Source: Gigaspora rosea
Taxonomy: Eukaryota; Glomeromycota; Glomeromycetes; Diversisporales; Gigasporaceae
Length of the DNA stretch: 64,000 bases
Direction: 5' to 3'
Assembly (NCBI GenBank): GCA_003550325.1
Contig: QKWP01000219.1
Coordinates: forward strand, 315,241 to 379,240
Of this stretch, positions 11,334 to 21,634 are shown piece by piece (within the stretch, counting starts at the first letter, position 1; every line of letters begins with the position of its first letter). The notes under the pieces were generated by a model, which saw only the letters and a list, made by a program, of their open reading frames with translations, made no database searches and was not told where the DNA came from. Made by a program: the position numbers and the translations under genes.

Positions 11334-11838
11334 GGAAGCATCTATAAATAACATTATACAAGAGGGGTTGGATGAACGATACTGTTTTTCTCACTAAGTA
11401 GGGGGTCAAAAAATATAACATAATTTTTTTAGAAAAAATTGGCTAAAAATTGAACCAGTAGTCCAAATTTAATGATTTTGGTACCATTTGATTCGTCTCG
11501 GTGAGAGGAGTCAAATGGTATCAATTTTATTTCATTTGGATCACTGGATCCGATTATATTGGCCAAATACTATTGGTTATTATGTTTTCTTATAAAATTA
11601 CTAAAAAATTAATGGTTTTTTGTGAATAACTATTGATCCAGTGATCCAAATGAAATGATTTTGGTATCATTGGATTTAATGGTACCTAAATCATCCAAAT
11701 TAGATCGCTGTGTCACAATATATTTGAGTTTTTGTAAAATTTTATATATAAACATATGGATTTTGAAAAATTTTTTTATATAGTAGGGGGGTCCAGCGCT
11801 ACTATGAGGGGTACATAACGTTATTTATGGATGCCCCC
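11334..11838. mobile_element. Harbinger-type MITE (TAA target)
   Basis: Ends GGAAGCATCTATAAATAAC and (inverted) GGGGGCATCCATAAATAAC are each next to TAA (11331-11333 and 11839-11841). G-starting ends with a TAA/TWA duplication fit PIF-Harbinger. The interior contains the palindrome GGTACCATTTGA...TCAAATGGTA near 11480-11522 and no open frame. Confidence 0.6.
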
Positions 11839-11847
11839 TAATATGTA

Positions 11848-12100
11848 CTGATATATTTTAGTGATTTATTTTTATATCTGTACATGTACAATTATTAAGT
11901 ACTAAGTATAGATTCAAACTTCTTTTTTTGGAATTGTTTTTAATGATTATATAATTTATAGTTAGAATTATTGACATGAATGAAAAAATAACCTCAAGGC
12001 TAAGGTTCAAGCATAAGGGCACAGGTATAGCTCTGCTAGGAGCAGAGATCCTATTAAATTTTGAAAAGATTAGGAAACAATAAATCACAATTTTTAATAA
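11848..12100. repeat. Dispersed repeat, copy 1 of several
   Basis: Contains TTTTAGTGATTTAT, ACAATTATTAAGTACTAAGTA and AATAACCTCAAGGCTAAGG in the same order as copies around 18890-18938 plus 19439-19500, 19770-19850, 20400-20560 and 20575-20760. It is a dispersed non-coding repeat that has repeatedly been the target of MITE insertion. Confidence 0.5.
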
Positions 12101-12229
12101 ATTTTGTTTTATAAAACAATACTACACCTTTTTTATGCACTATAGTTATACAAAAAAATTTGATTGCTAGATATTTTAATACACCAATTATATTTGCATA
12201 TTTAGTGTAACTATATATACTAATAGCTA

Positions 12230-12246
12230 CAGTCAGACCTTTCTAA
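12230..12246. mobile_element. pogo-type MITE, left fragment (split by insertion)
   Basis: CAGTCAGACCTTTCTAA after a TA (12228-12229) is the first 17 bases of a MITE related to 35125-35286. Its continuation, AAGTGCAT..., is found 5.3 kb away at 17567. Confidence 0.6.
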
Positions 12247-12699
12247 CATCAGCAAAAAAATATGCGTAAACCTCAGTACTAGCGTAAACTTGCAAAAATC
12301 TTACGATTAGTTCAGAGTATTACGTAGGGGTAATAATTACGTAAGTTTACGCTATAGTACATCAGCGAATATATATATGTAATCTTATGTAAGTTATTGC
12401 CGTAATATTTCAAAAATCTTATGATACAATGCGAAATAAAAAAAATGACCCTTGGGGGTTGCAGGATGCAGGAGTAATATTTTTGTATATTTTGTGATAT
12501 TTTTTTTGCATTGTTTCTCAACATTTTGCAAATTTTTGCAAATTTCCAAATTTTTTAAAATATAAATAAACAATATACATATTCACATAATCATGCTTTT
12601 TTACAAAGTTTTGCAATATTTCGCACGGTTTTGCAATTTATTATAAAATTTTTATTTTTTTTATTTATTACTAGGAACCGGGAACCGGTATGAGTCTGG

Positions 12700-13460
12700 A
12701 GCGTTAAAATTTATAATTTATATTGTAAAATTGAAACTAAAAACTTAAATAATTTTATTAGTTTTTTTTAATTTTATTAAGTTTCTTATATTTTATTATT
12801 AATGTATTTATTTATTATTTATTTTTTATATTTTTATTTTTAAAAATTTTTTTATAACGAATTTTTTTTTATAACGAAATTGTTTTTTTTATTATTTATT
12901 TATTTTTTTATTTTTTATTTTTTTTTTATTATTTATTTATTTATTTATTTTTTTATTTTTTTTTATTTATTTTATTTTTTTTTCTTTTANNNNNNNNNNN
13001 NNNNNNNNNNNNNNNNNNNNNNNNNNNNNNNNNNNNNNNNNNNNNNNNNNNNNNNNNNNNNNNNNNNNNNNNNNNNNNNNNNNNNNNNNNNNNNNNNNNN
13101 NNNNNNNNNNNNNNNNNNNNNNNNNNNNNNNNNNNNNNNNNNNNNNNNNNNNNNNNNNNNNNNNNNNNNNNNNNNNNNNNNNNNNNNNNNNNNNNNNNNN
13201 NNNNNNNNNNNNNNNNNNNNNNNNNNNNNNNNNNNNNNNNNNNNNNNNNNNNNNNNNNNNNNNNNNNNNNNNNNNNNTTTTTTTTTAATTATTTTTTTTT
13301 ATTTTTTTTTAAAATTATTTTTTTTTTATAACATAACTTATTCTTTTTTTTATATATATGATAATGATTTTTTTTATTTAAATAATGATTTTTTTTTTAT
13401 AACGAATTTTTTTTTTATTTATTTTTCTAAATTTATTTTTTTTCTTTTATTTTTTAAATA
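12700..13460. other. T-rich low-complexity sequence around assembly gap
   Basis: Runs of T with scattered A on both sides of the gap, with ATAACGAATTTTTTTTT repeated near 12855, 12872 and 13398. The apparent frame running through this block, including through N bases, is an artefact. Confidence 0.8.
12990..13277. other. Assembly gap (288 N)
   Basis: Unknown bases inside a T-rich tract. The real length of the gap is not known from the sequence. Confidence 0.99.
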
Positions 13461-13651
13461 GCGCGGTGGTGATAATCACAAGATCATGATCTAAAATAGA
13501 TCGTTAATGATCTATTTTAGATCATCTTAATAATACCGTATTATAAGTTTGATTTTTATTTATTACAAAGATAAGTATTTTTTCAATTTTTTTTTTGTTT
13601 TTTTTTGTTAGATTCGTTAAAACTTATACTGATACTTTTTTGATCCTTTAT

Positions 13652-14092
13652 AGTATCGTACATATGTCGTACGTAGAAATGGAATTATTGCGGACTCAAG
13701 TTGGAGTGGAATTCTAAATGCAACCCGAGTTGGTACCAAACTTAAAAACGACTTAAGTTGATTCTAAATTTGATAAATGTAAATTTAATATTATGTTGAT
13801 TTTAAATATGATTTTACATAGTCCAGAAAATACAAGACAACGATCAAAAGACATTCTGCTATAAGATTCTCGAGTAATATATATTGCTTGGATACAATTC
13901 TGATACTATCGTATGTAGAAATGGAATTATTGCGGACTTAGGTTGGAGTGGAATTCTAAATGCAACCCAAGTTGGTATGAAACTTAAAAGCACCTTAAGT
14001 TGATTCTAAATTTGATGTTGATTTTAAATTCGATTTAACAGAAAATACAAGAAAACGATTGAAAGACATTCCTGCTATAAGATACATGCGAT
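13652..14092. repeat. Tandem duplication, unit about 242 bp
   Basis: TAGAAATGGAATTATTGCGG occurs at 13674 and again at 13916, and both copies continue with GGAGTGGAATTCTAAATGCA and AAGTTGATTCTAAATTTGAT, ending near GACATTC(C)TGCTATAAGAT. The second copy is shorter in the middle. The ATGGAATT/AAGTTGATT text resembles the ends of the element at 33690-34787. Confidence 0.7.
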
Positions 14093-14203
14093 GACTCCAA
14101 TATGCAACGACTTCAACAGGCGTCGAGGAAAAAGACTAAAAGTCGAAGAAAATGCTGCACAAAAACAAAAATTAGTTATTATATAATAATTAATAAAAAA
14201 AAT

Positions 14204-14461
14204 TTAACCGAAAAAAAATAAAAATATAAGTAAAAATAGTCCATTATTACCAGGCATGAAATCGCTCATGTTATTTTGTTTTGTCATTGTCTGTAGAAGG
14301 AGCTTTTTGTGCCTGCCAATATCAAACCTATTTGTTAGATTGGTAATTAAGATGTTTCCCACCTTTACAGGGCAATAATGGTCGAATAAAACTTCATAAT
14401 TATATCTCCATTTTTTATAATATGAAATTATCTTATCTATCATGGGAAATACGTGAATCAA
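14204..14461 (-). pseudogene. Unidentified short coding-like stretch
   Basis: An 85-codon minus-strand frame with mixed composition (for example HYCPVKVGNILITNLTNRF) that looks less like random AT-rich sequence than its neighbours. I recognise no domain. It lies 175 bases beyond the alpha-COP-like fragment, on the same strand and inside the same inverted-repeat element, so it may be part of the captured or decayed material. Could be chance. Confidence 0.2.
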
Positions 14462-14635
14462 GCGAAGGGTATATCTGGAATATTCTAAGAATGAATCGTA
14501 TTATCAGTATTCTTATTTAATGTTTCAATATATAGATTAGATTATTCGCTGATTAAAAAACCTTGATCTTAGTATTACAATTTTGATACGAATAGAATAG
14601 TGAATCCATGCTTTGGTTGTCCATTACTGTCATGA

Positions 14636-14860
14636 TTAAACACATTGCAAAGTCCAAATTCTTGGGAAAAATATACTGAATGATTTCAGTCGACATTTTA
14701 TTAGAATCAGGATGTTTAAGAATTGGCGTTGGGGTTTCAATAATTGTCCATTTGTAGGCATATCAGTAATATCATCAGCAGTAAGCCTGGCAGAGGTTAA
14801 AATTGCTTCAGCTTCTTCGACGAAACCATGGCTTTGCGCAGTAAGCCATGCGAGTGGCAC
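14636..14860 (-). pseudogene. Fragment resembling coatomer subunit alpha (alpha-COP)
   Basis: On the minus strand the frame reads VPLAWLTAQSHGFVEEAEA, followed by GQLLKP, then in a shifted frame TPILKHPDSN. This matches, from memory, the alpha-COP segment after the WD40/solenoid part (LAYLTA.THG..EEAE ... LLQPP.PI). Alpha-COP is a COPI coat subunit for Golgi-to-ER transport. Only about 60 residues are present. A one-base shift interrupts the match at about 14720, and no flanking exons could be matched. A CAG acceptor just before the GTG codon (about 14861) suggests an exon boundary, so the piece derives from genomic, intron-containing DNA. It is a non-functional fragment within the 12247-17566 element. 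Confidence 0.5.
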
Positions 14861-14861
14861 T

Positions 14862-16084
14862 GACAGATAGAATTACTTAGAATATCTATAAAAATATTAA
14901 TATAATCAGTAAAGTATCAGGTAAAGCTATCTTCGCTTTTTTAATTACTTACGATTTTTAGGGAGTCCAGTCCAGCAAAATCTTCTGAACCTGTTAAATA
15001 TAGAAAATTTACAGGTCCTCTCATTGAATTTACTCCCCGGTCAATATATGATTTAGTATGGATAGTATGTACAGTATCTGATTTCAATTATTCTATTAAT
15101 AAATAATTGAAATAGTTAAAATTTATAATAATGATTTAATACATGGAATAATTATTTAATATTACCCATTTTTTCCTTCATTTATAATTTTAATTTCAAA
15201 GTAAAATAATCCGCATTGTGAAGGAATTGGCTATAACAGCTTCATAATCATTAGGATCTTTAAAAAAATTTTTTTTTTAGCTATTATATTTCTGAGAAAT
15301 TTCTTATGAAAATTTATTACACATCTTACCCGTATAATTTACTTTAAGCCCACTTGAATCTATGCTAACAAGCGTCCATTTTAATTATTAGTATGTACAT
15401 GTACGCACGTATGTACATAGTTCGTAATCACTTGAAAAAAAAATGTCGACCTTTTAAAAAATTAAAAAAACATACTTAAGCGAAGGCTCAGTATGTAATT
15501 TGAGTAAAGGTTTAGTAAATAATTTGAGTGAAGGCCAGTAAAGTAATTTGAGCGAAGGCTTAGAAGTTATATAAAAAAAAATAATCTAAGTGAAGGTTAA
15601 AAATTTTTTTTAAAAAAAACAAAATACGGACAATTACTATATTAGATATGTATAAATTAGTTACCTGGGTAATTGACCCATGATACAAATGCGTAAAACC
15701 TGTGTTGTGGTTGCACTAAATGTACAAATATAGACACACAGCATTATATCCGGAAAATGCCAACTACGTTTTTGATATTTTTATAAAAAATGTATCAATA
15801 ACGTGGTTATGGTCATCAAAGGGCGTAAAAGTATGAGTCTGTCGCTACGCTCCAGACAATTATTATATATTATATTATATTTTACATTATTAAATATATT
15901 TTTAATTAATATTACATACTTTATTATATATTACATATTATTTTTACATTATTACAAATATTTTAAACTACTTTCACACTTTGCCGCATCTAATTCTATT
16001 ACTATATACAAAAAACTAGCTCTACACACTTATTTTTGCTCACCCACAGTTAGCTATTATCTTCACTTCTTTGTTTTCTATCAT
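14862..16084. other. Non-coding stretch
   Basis: AT-rich. A minus-strand stretch near 14955-15040 reads GPVNFLYLTGSEDFAGLD before a GTAAGT donor and could be another exon scrap, unidentified. Near 15480-15600 the phrase AGCGAAGGYTMAGTA recurs four times at short intervals. Bases 15390-15412 hold a GTACATGTACGCACGTATGTAC palindrome-like run. Confidence 0.35.
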
Positions 16085-17095
16085 CTTTGAAAGTGTCAGA
16101 AGTCGTAGTTGGAATGCGCAAGGTTTTGAAAAGTTGTTGTTTTTCTCGCAGTGCTGAAATAAAATAAATTAATAAAAAAAATTTAAAAATAAACCAAAAA
16201 ACAAAAACAAAAAACACGAAACAAAAAAAAATAAAGCGAAACCTTGCAAGAACTTGCAAAAACTAGCAAAAACTTGCGAAAACTTGCACACATTTCTCTA
16301 AAGAAGCGTTCTTGAAAATTTAAAAATTGCTGAGAGTGTGTTCTTGAAAGTGTCAGAAGTCGTAGTTGGCATGCGCAAGGTTTCAAAAAGTTGTTGTTTT
16401 TCTCACAAAGTGCTGAAATAAAATAAATTAAAAAAAATTTTTAAAATAAACCAAAAAAACAAAAACAAAAAAACGAAATGAAAAAATAAATGAAACAGAA
16501 CCTTGCAAGAACTTGCAAAAACTTGCAACAACTTGAGAAAACTTGCGAAAACTTGCAACCATTTTTCTAAAGAAGTGTTCTTGAAGATTTAGAAATTGCT
16601 AGTATGTGTTCTTGAAAGTGTTGAAAGTCGTAGATGGCATGCGCAATGTTTCGAAAGTTGTTTGTTTTTATCGCAAAGTGCCGAAATAAAATAAATTAAT
16701 AAAAAATTTTAAATAAACCAAAAAAAACAAAAACAAAAACTGTGAAATGAAAAAATAAATGAAGCGAAACCTTGCAAGAACTTGCAAAAACTTGCAAAAA
16801 CTTGCAAACGCTTGCGAAAACTTGCGTCATCTCTTTAAAGAAGTATTCTTTAAAATTTAGAAATTGCTAGGGGTGCGTTCTTAAAAGTGTCAAAAGTCAT
16901 AGTTGGCATGTATAAGGTTTCGAAAAGTTGGTTGTTTTTCTTGTAAAGTGTCAAAATAAAAATAAAATAAAAAATTAAAAAAAATAAATAAAAAAAATAA
17001 AAAAACAAACAAAAACAAAAAAAACAAACTAAAACAAAAAAAAACAAATGAAAACAAAAAAGTGAAAAAAAACAAAATAGAAGATCTAATTATAA
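16085..17095. repeat. Tandem array, unit 257-269 bp, about 3.7 copies
   Basis: GAAAGTGTCAGAAGTCGTAG starts at 16089, 16346, 16614 (GAAAGTGTTGAAAGTCGTAG) and 16883 (altered), giving units of 257, 268 and 269 bases. Each unit contains a purine-rich part with AAACCAAAAAAACAAAAAC and a cluster of 11-bp AACTTGCAAAA repeats. The minus-strand frames are Phe-rich by-products. The last copy is truncated and A-rich. Confidence 0.85.
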
Positions 17096-17279
17096 ACAAA
17101 AGATCTAATCTGATCTTGTAGTACAGAATTTGAACTTCATCGAACTATTTCGAACTATTTCAAAAAATTAGTCCAATGCGCGATCCAGTTTACAGATCTA
17201 TTGATCCAGCTTGTTTTCTGGTCCTAAAATATTTCGAAAGGGTTCGAATATTTATGTAAGAAATTTAGTCTAAATTTAT

Positions 17280-17566
17280 AATTCCTTACAGTTCATAAAA
17301 AAATTGTAAAAATTTAGCGTAAACTTTTGCAAGTTTTTACAATATATAAAAAAACTGTAAACTTATATAAAAAGTTTAGTGTAAAACTATGCAAGTTTTA
17401 CAGTGCATAAGAAAATCGTAAAATCACTAAAATTTTTACGTAAATTTACGATTTCTTACACATTATAAGACTTACGTAGTATTACGCTAAATTTTACCTA
17501 AGTTTACGATTTTCTTACATACTGTAAAAACTTGTGCAAGTTTACGCATATATATTTTTGCTGATG
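17280..17566. repeat. Subterminal repeats of the 5.3-kb element
   Basis: Five or six degenerate units of 50-60 bases, each with a GTAAA(C/T)TT..GCAAGTTTTTACA core and its complement, precede the right end. Similar TTACGTAAGTTTACG text lies at the left end (12260-12370), so the two ends share composition beyond the short inverted repeat. Confidence 0.55.
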
Positions 17567-17725
17567 AAGTGCATATCCTTGGGACCACACTTTCAAAACA
17601 TGCATTTAAAAACTAATAAGAAAAAGTGCATTTATAGAGGTCAAATATATATTTGGGCCAGCACTTAAGTGTGCATTTAGAGAGGGTATGCACTTAGAGA
17701 GGGTGCATTAAGAGAGGTTTGACTG
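17567..17725. mobile_element. pogo-type MITE, right fragment
   Basis: Reads in inverse as CAGTCAAACCTCTCTTAATG followed by AAGTGCATACCCTCT blocks and GGCCCAAAT, like the MITE at 35125-35286, with TA after the end (17726-17727). Together with 12230-12246 it forms a MITE of about 174 bp. Confidence 0.65.
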
Positions 17726-17727
17726 TA

Positions 17728-18230
17728 CTTTTTTAAAGACAGAAATATCTGAAAAGTTCTGTTGTAGAATATAAATAATATTCTAATTTTATTCAGCAAA
17801 AATATCAACAAAATCAGACAATTTAACACATTTTATTAATAATGCAATAAAAAACAATATTTGCTAGTATAACCAAAAACAATATAGGGCCCAAGGCCTT
17901 GAGTTAAACCACTTTTGCAGTAACATGACTATCATGTGGTATGGCATATTTGGATTAATATTTTGGCTTTATATTAAGATTAGGGTGGGTTTATGAATAT
18001 AGCTTTAATAAGTCACCATCTATATCAGATATGTAAAACCATTCCAGACATTTTTATGTAGTTTTTAAGATCGATTTAAACACTAGTTTTTGAGTATTTT
18101 TGCTCTTTTCTTTTTTTTCTTGATGTTGGATTAATTCGGGATGATTAAAATTTATGTTCTCTAATTGGTTAATTCTCATGTGCTATGCCATATTACTGCA
18201 AAAGTGTCTGGACCCTGGTGAGGTTAAAAG
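17728..18230. other. Non-coding stretch
   Basis: AT-rich. TTTTGCAGTAATATGGC-type text near 17910-17950 and its inverse near 18185-18205 (CATATTACTGCAAAAGTG) suggest a decayed inverted-repeat element of about 300 bp. No gene seen. Confidence 0.3.
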
Positions 18231-18938
18231 GCAAGTTCTTTGGGGCATGCCACAGAGCCGATGGAATGCCTTGTTCATGTGATGCTAATTTGTATGTTTA
18301 TTGGCTTGAAATCACATGCTATTAAACGAATAATTGAAATTTTTACTCCAAGTCCACAAATATTATGACAATCTGTTACCAATATAATATATTCTATTTT
18401 ATATATATGCTTGCAATCTACAGAATTGAATACTTAAAATCATGAGTGCTATAATGTATATTATTGAACACGTGATCAAATAGGGCATGTTTAATTTTTT
18501 AAACCGAACCCTAACTCAAACTAAAATAATGCTGATTTTCGAAGCTCACGTGATAATCTACGGAAATTGGCCAATACCGTCAAAATTTCACTATCACATG
18601 ATCTTATGTAGCGCAAACCTATAGCAAGTCATGCCTTAATGTAACGTAACACGAGCGGAAGATCAAAACAAAACAAAACGTTCGCTTTTTCAAAAATCGT
18701 AAAATTTGCATAAGAATTCACCTCTCGCACCCTAACAAAAAATTCCTTGAGCAATTTTATTGCTAACATTAACTATAGGAATCCAACCCTAACTTAAACG
18801 AACTTGAAGTTTTTTGGCCATAGTCACGTGACATGAAAAGTGACGGCGAAGATCAATAAAACTAATGTCAAGAGACACGATTTTAATACGTGCCGATCCT
18901 GTTTTAGTGATTTATAATTTTTTTTTACTCGTATACAC
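18231..18938. repeat. Dispersed repeat segment
   Basis: GGGGCATGCCACAGAGC...ATGCCTTG and TTATTGGCTTGAAATCAC match a second copy at 19858-19935, in the same order. The end, CGATTTTAATACGTGCCGATCC, matches copies near 20238 and 20578. No coding content. Confidence 0.5.
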
Positions 18939-19438
18939 TAGTGATACGGGCTGACCCGGCACATCGGCCGGACGGGAAGGTCGACCCACTCCTTCACGGG
19001 CTGGGCGGGTCGACTATTTCTCAACCTTTTATCTTTTATCCGCTTTAATTTTACTAGAAACCACCAATAGTTAGTAAACCGACCACCAATAAACTAATCC
19101 AAATTAATCTTTCTTGGTTCAATGCCCGAATGGAAGCTTTTTCTGATTGGCTAAGTATTTTACTTCTTGTTGGGCCGCTAAATAATTTTTAAGGACTTAA
19201 TTCGCATTAAGTCAGAATTAAACAGAAAATTTCGGTATGATAGACAGACAACCAATATAAATACGAGCATGGCAAGCATGGTTGTCGAGAATTTTTTGAG
19301 ACATTATAATTTGTTATATTACAGTATAAGGTTGGTTAGTAATTTTTGATTGGCTAAAAATTTTTTAATAATATGGTCGGCCCGAGTAATTTTCTCGGTC
19401 GTGTCGGCCCAATTTTTTGGGATCAGCCCGTATCACTA
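18939..19438. mobile_element. hAT-type non-autonomous element
   Basis: Ends TAGTGATACGGGCTGA and its exact inverse are flanked by GTATACAC (18931-18938) and ATATACAC (19439-19446), an 8-bp duplication with one mismatch. Subterminal text is unusually GC-rich (GGGCTGGGCGGGTCGAC; GGTCGGCCCGAGTAATTTTC). The 500-bp interior has no gene. Confidence 0.8.
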
Positions 19439-19499
19439 ATATACACATACAATTATTAAGTACTGAAGTACTAAATATTCATTCAAATTTCCTTTTTTG

Positions 19500-19770
19500 G
19501 GGATCGTCTAAAGCCAGGTGCGTTCACGTGATAGAAAGCCAATCAAATCGTAAAATTTGATCTTTACGGATCAGCCCGACGAGACAAAAACAAAGAAAAA
19601 AAGTGAAAAACACCGAAAATACAAAAAACGAGTGTCTAAACCTGTCTAGGAGCATTAATAAAAAAATGTAAAAAATGTCGGGAAGACAATTTTACTTATA
19701 AGTCAAGCCCTAAACCTAACCCTAACTAAATAATCAAAAACATATAAACGCACCTGGCTTTAGCCATCCC
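19500..19770. mobile_element. Mutator-like MITE
   Basis: Ends GGGATCGTCTAAAGCCAGG and (inverted) GGGATGGCTAAAGCCAGG share CTAAAGCCAGGTGCGTT exactly. The flanks TCCTTTTTTG(G) and TCCTTTTTGG suggest a duplication of about 10 bp, which fits Mutator-like elements. A degenerate relative ends at 46508. The interior includes AAACCTAACCCTAACTAA. Confidence 0.6.
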
Positions 19771-20249
19771 TCCTTTTTGGAATTGTTTTTGACGATTACA
19801 TTGTATGGATGAAAAATAACCTCAGATTAGGGTTCAGGCACGAGGGCACAGGCATGTCTTTGGGGCATGCCACAGAGCTGACGGGCATGCCTTGGTCATG
19901 TAATGCCTAATTTGCACGCTTATTGGCTTGAAACCACAATGCTATAATTTGGCTATATAATATTAAATGAATAATCATGAAATTTGTTACTCCAAGTCCC
20001 AGATCTTATGATCATCTGATATCAATAAAATATGCTTTTTATTTTACAATGAGTCAATGACTAAAGCTAATTTATCGTCTTTTCAATACATGGGAGTTAT
20101 AACGTATATTATTGTGCACGTTATCAAGATAAGGCATGCCACCTGTGGGCATGTCTAATTTTTTAACCGTGTCCGAACTCTATTCAAGGCTATTAATAAA
20201 TATTAGTTGAGTATTCATAAATGGCAAAAAGACGCGATTTAATACGTAA
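19771..20249. repeat. Dispersed repeat segment, further copy
   Basis: Continuation of the repeat interrupted by the Mutator-like MITE (GGAATTGTTTTTGACGATTA), followed by the GGGGCATGCCACAGAGCTGA block, CTCAAGGCTATTAATAAAT and CGATTTAATACGTAA. Non-coding. Confidence 0.5.
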
Positions 20250-20398
20250 TAGAGTTGTTGGTGAAACTAATTAATTTCACCAGGAAACTGGTGCACCATT
20301 GAAGATTAGTTTCATCTATAACTATCGGTGCAGTTTCACCAGTTTCACCTGATGCACCATCGGTGCACCATTGAAGATTAGTTTCACCTGCAACTCTA
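20250..20398. mobile_element. Short hAT-type MITE
   Basis: Ends TAGAGTTG and its inverse, then GGTGAAACTAA on both sides, flanked by ATACGTAA (20242-20249) and ATACGTAC (20399-20406). The uninterrupted target, TTTAATACGTRCCGATCC, is present elsewhere (18885), which confirms the insertion. The interior is built from repeats of GGTGCACCATTGAAGATTAG and TTTCACCAG. Confidence 0.65.
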
Positions 20399-20983
20399 AT
20401 ACGTACCGATCCTATATTTAGTTATTTATATTTTTTTTATTCCTATACACGTACGTACAATTATTAAGTGCTAAGTATTCATTCAAATTTCCTTTTTCGG
20501 AATTGTTTTGACGACTCATAATTTATAGTTATCGTATGGATAAAAAAATAACCTCAAGGCTATTAATAAATTAAATTGGGTATTCATAAATACGATTTAA
20601 CAGTACCGATCCTATTTTAATGATTTATAATTTTTTTTTTTTATTCGTATACACGTATGTACGTACAAGTATTAAGCATACATTCAAATTTCTTTTTTTT
20701 GTAATTGGTTTTGACTATTGCATATAGTTACTGGACGTAAGCAATAGAACTACCAATTGTATTTAATAAGGACTATTTACACCGCATGAGCACACATGAA
20801 AACCCATTACAAAATTGAATACTCTTTAAGACTAGAATGATGATCAGTATGGTCATTTATTAAGTTAAATATATCAGGAACGTAGTTATGTTTGCATAAC
20901 GGAGTGTATGATTAATTGCCATCTAGAATAGTGTCCGCGAAAACTGGCATTTGGCTGGATGTTATAATTCTGTGATTTCACAT
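20399..20983. repeat. Dispersed repeat copies and flank
   Basis: Two more copies of the ACCGATCCTATTT...CGTATACACGTACGTACAA block start at 20406 and 20592. The remainder is non-coding. Confidence 0.45.
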
Positions 20984-21625
20984 TAGGGTGGTAACTCAAA
21001 TTGTAAATCAAAACTATATCAGCAGTAATAGTAAATTTATTATGATCAGATTTTTCATATTACACAAAGATCAATTTAATCAATTTAATTGTTATACCAT
21101 CGCTATAGAGATTGGCATCTTTACAAATTAATTATATTTATTAAAATTAATTACTTTAAAACGACGCAACTTAATGAAAACCCAACGAATTACTTTAAAA
21201 TTTTTACAAGTAACTAATTAAATATAGGAGAATAAAGTTACGCTTTCGGATTTTCTATTAACATATAAACTTGAACGTTCATCTTATAAATAATTTAAAT
21301 TTCATTAGTTTTTTAAAGTGAAAAAAATAAAAAAAAATTAGATCTTTTAACTGTACAAGTCGAAACTTTAATAGAATATTTGCGAAAAATCAAGCGTAAC
21401 TTTTTAGAGATAACTTATGCGAAGAGCTTTTAGTTAAAAGAAATTAGAAAAAGAAGTGTGATGTCAAGGTGCATTCTTTAGAATTTTGTGCATTATTTAT
21501 TAATTAAATATATATCAATATGATATTTAATCGATTATTTTAATTTCACTGATTAAAATCTGATCATAGTAAAATTACTAATACTGCTGATATAGTTTTG
21601 ATTTACTATTTGAGTTACCACCCTA
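20984..21625. mobile_element. Inverted-repeat element with 9-bp target duplication
   Basis: Ends TAGGGTGGTAACTCAAAT and (inverted) TAGGGTGGTAACTCAAAT agree, and the arms stay complementary for about 65 bases (TCAAAACTATATCAGCAGTA). ATTTCACAT flanks both sides exactly (20975-20983 and 21626-21634). A 9-bp duplication fits Mutator-like elements better than hAT, although the TAG start is hAT-like. No transposase inside. Confidence 0.75.
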
Positions 21626-21634
21626 ATTTCACAT

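Larger units (their letters stand above)
12247..17566. mobile_element. 5.3-kb inverted-repeat element, disrupts a MITE
   Basis: The ends CATCAGCAAAAAAATATGCG and (inverted right end) CATCAGCAAAAATATATATG are followed inward by repeats of GTAAACTTGCAAAAA/TTACG text on both sides. Bases before the left end (TTTCTAA) and after the right end (AAGTGCAT) join into the sequence expected of an uninterrupted pogo-type MITE, with AA duplicated. The interior holds an N gap, two tandem repeat systems and a fragment similar to alpha-COP; no transposase is visible, so the element appears non-autonomous. Superfamily is not assigned. Confidence 0.55.

Noticed and set aside
12880..13461. Long frame running through the N gap
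   Set aside because: It is made of T-rich low complexity and unknown bases; it encodes only Phe/Leu/Ile/Tyr runs.
16183..16386. Minus-strand frames in the 260-bp array
   Set aside because: Repeated by-products of the tandem unit with Phe-rich content.
16085..17095. CRISPR-like array
   Set aside because: The repeat units are about 260 bp with no spacer structure, and the genome is eukaryotic.
18939..19438. GC-rich host promoter or CpG island
   Set aside because: The GC-rich text is the subterminal part of a hAT-type element with an 8-bp target duplication.
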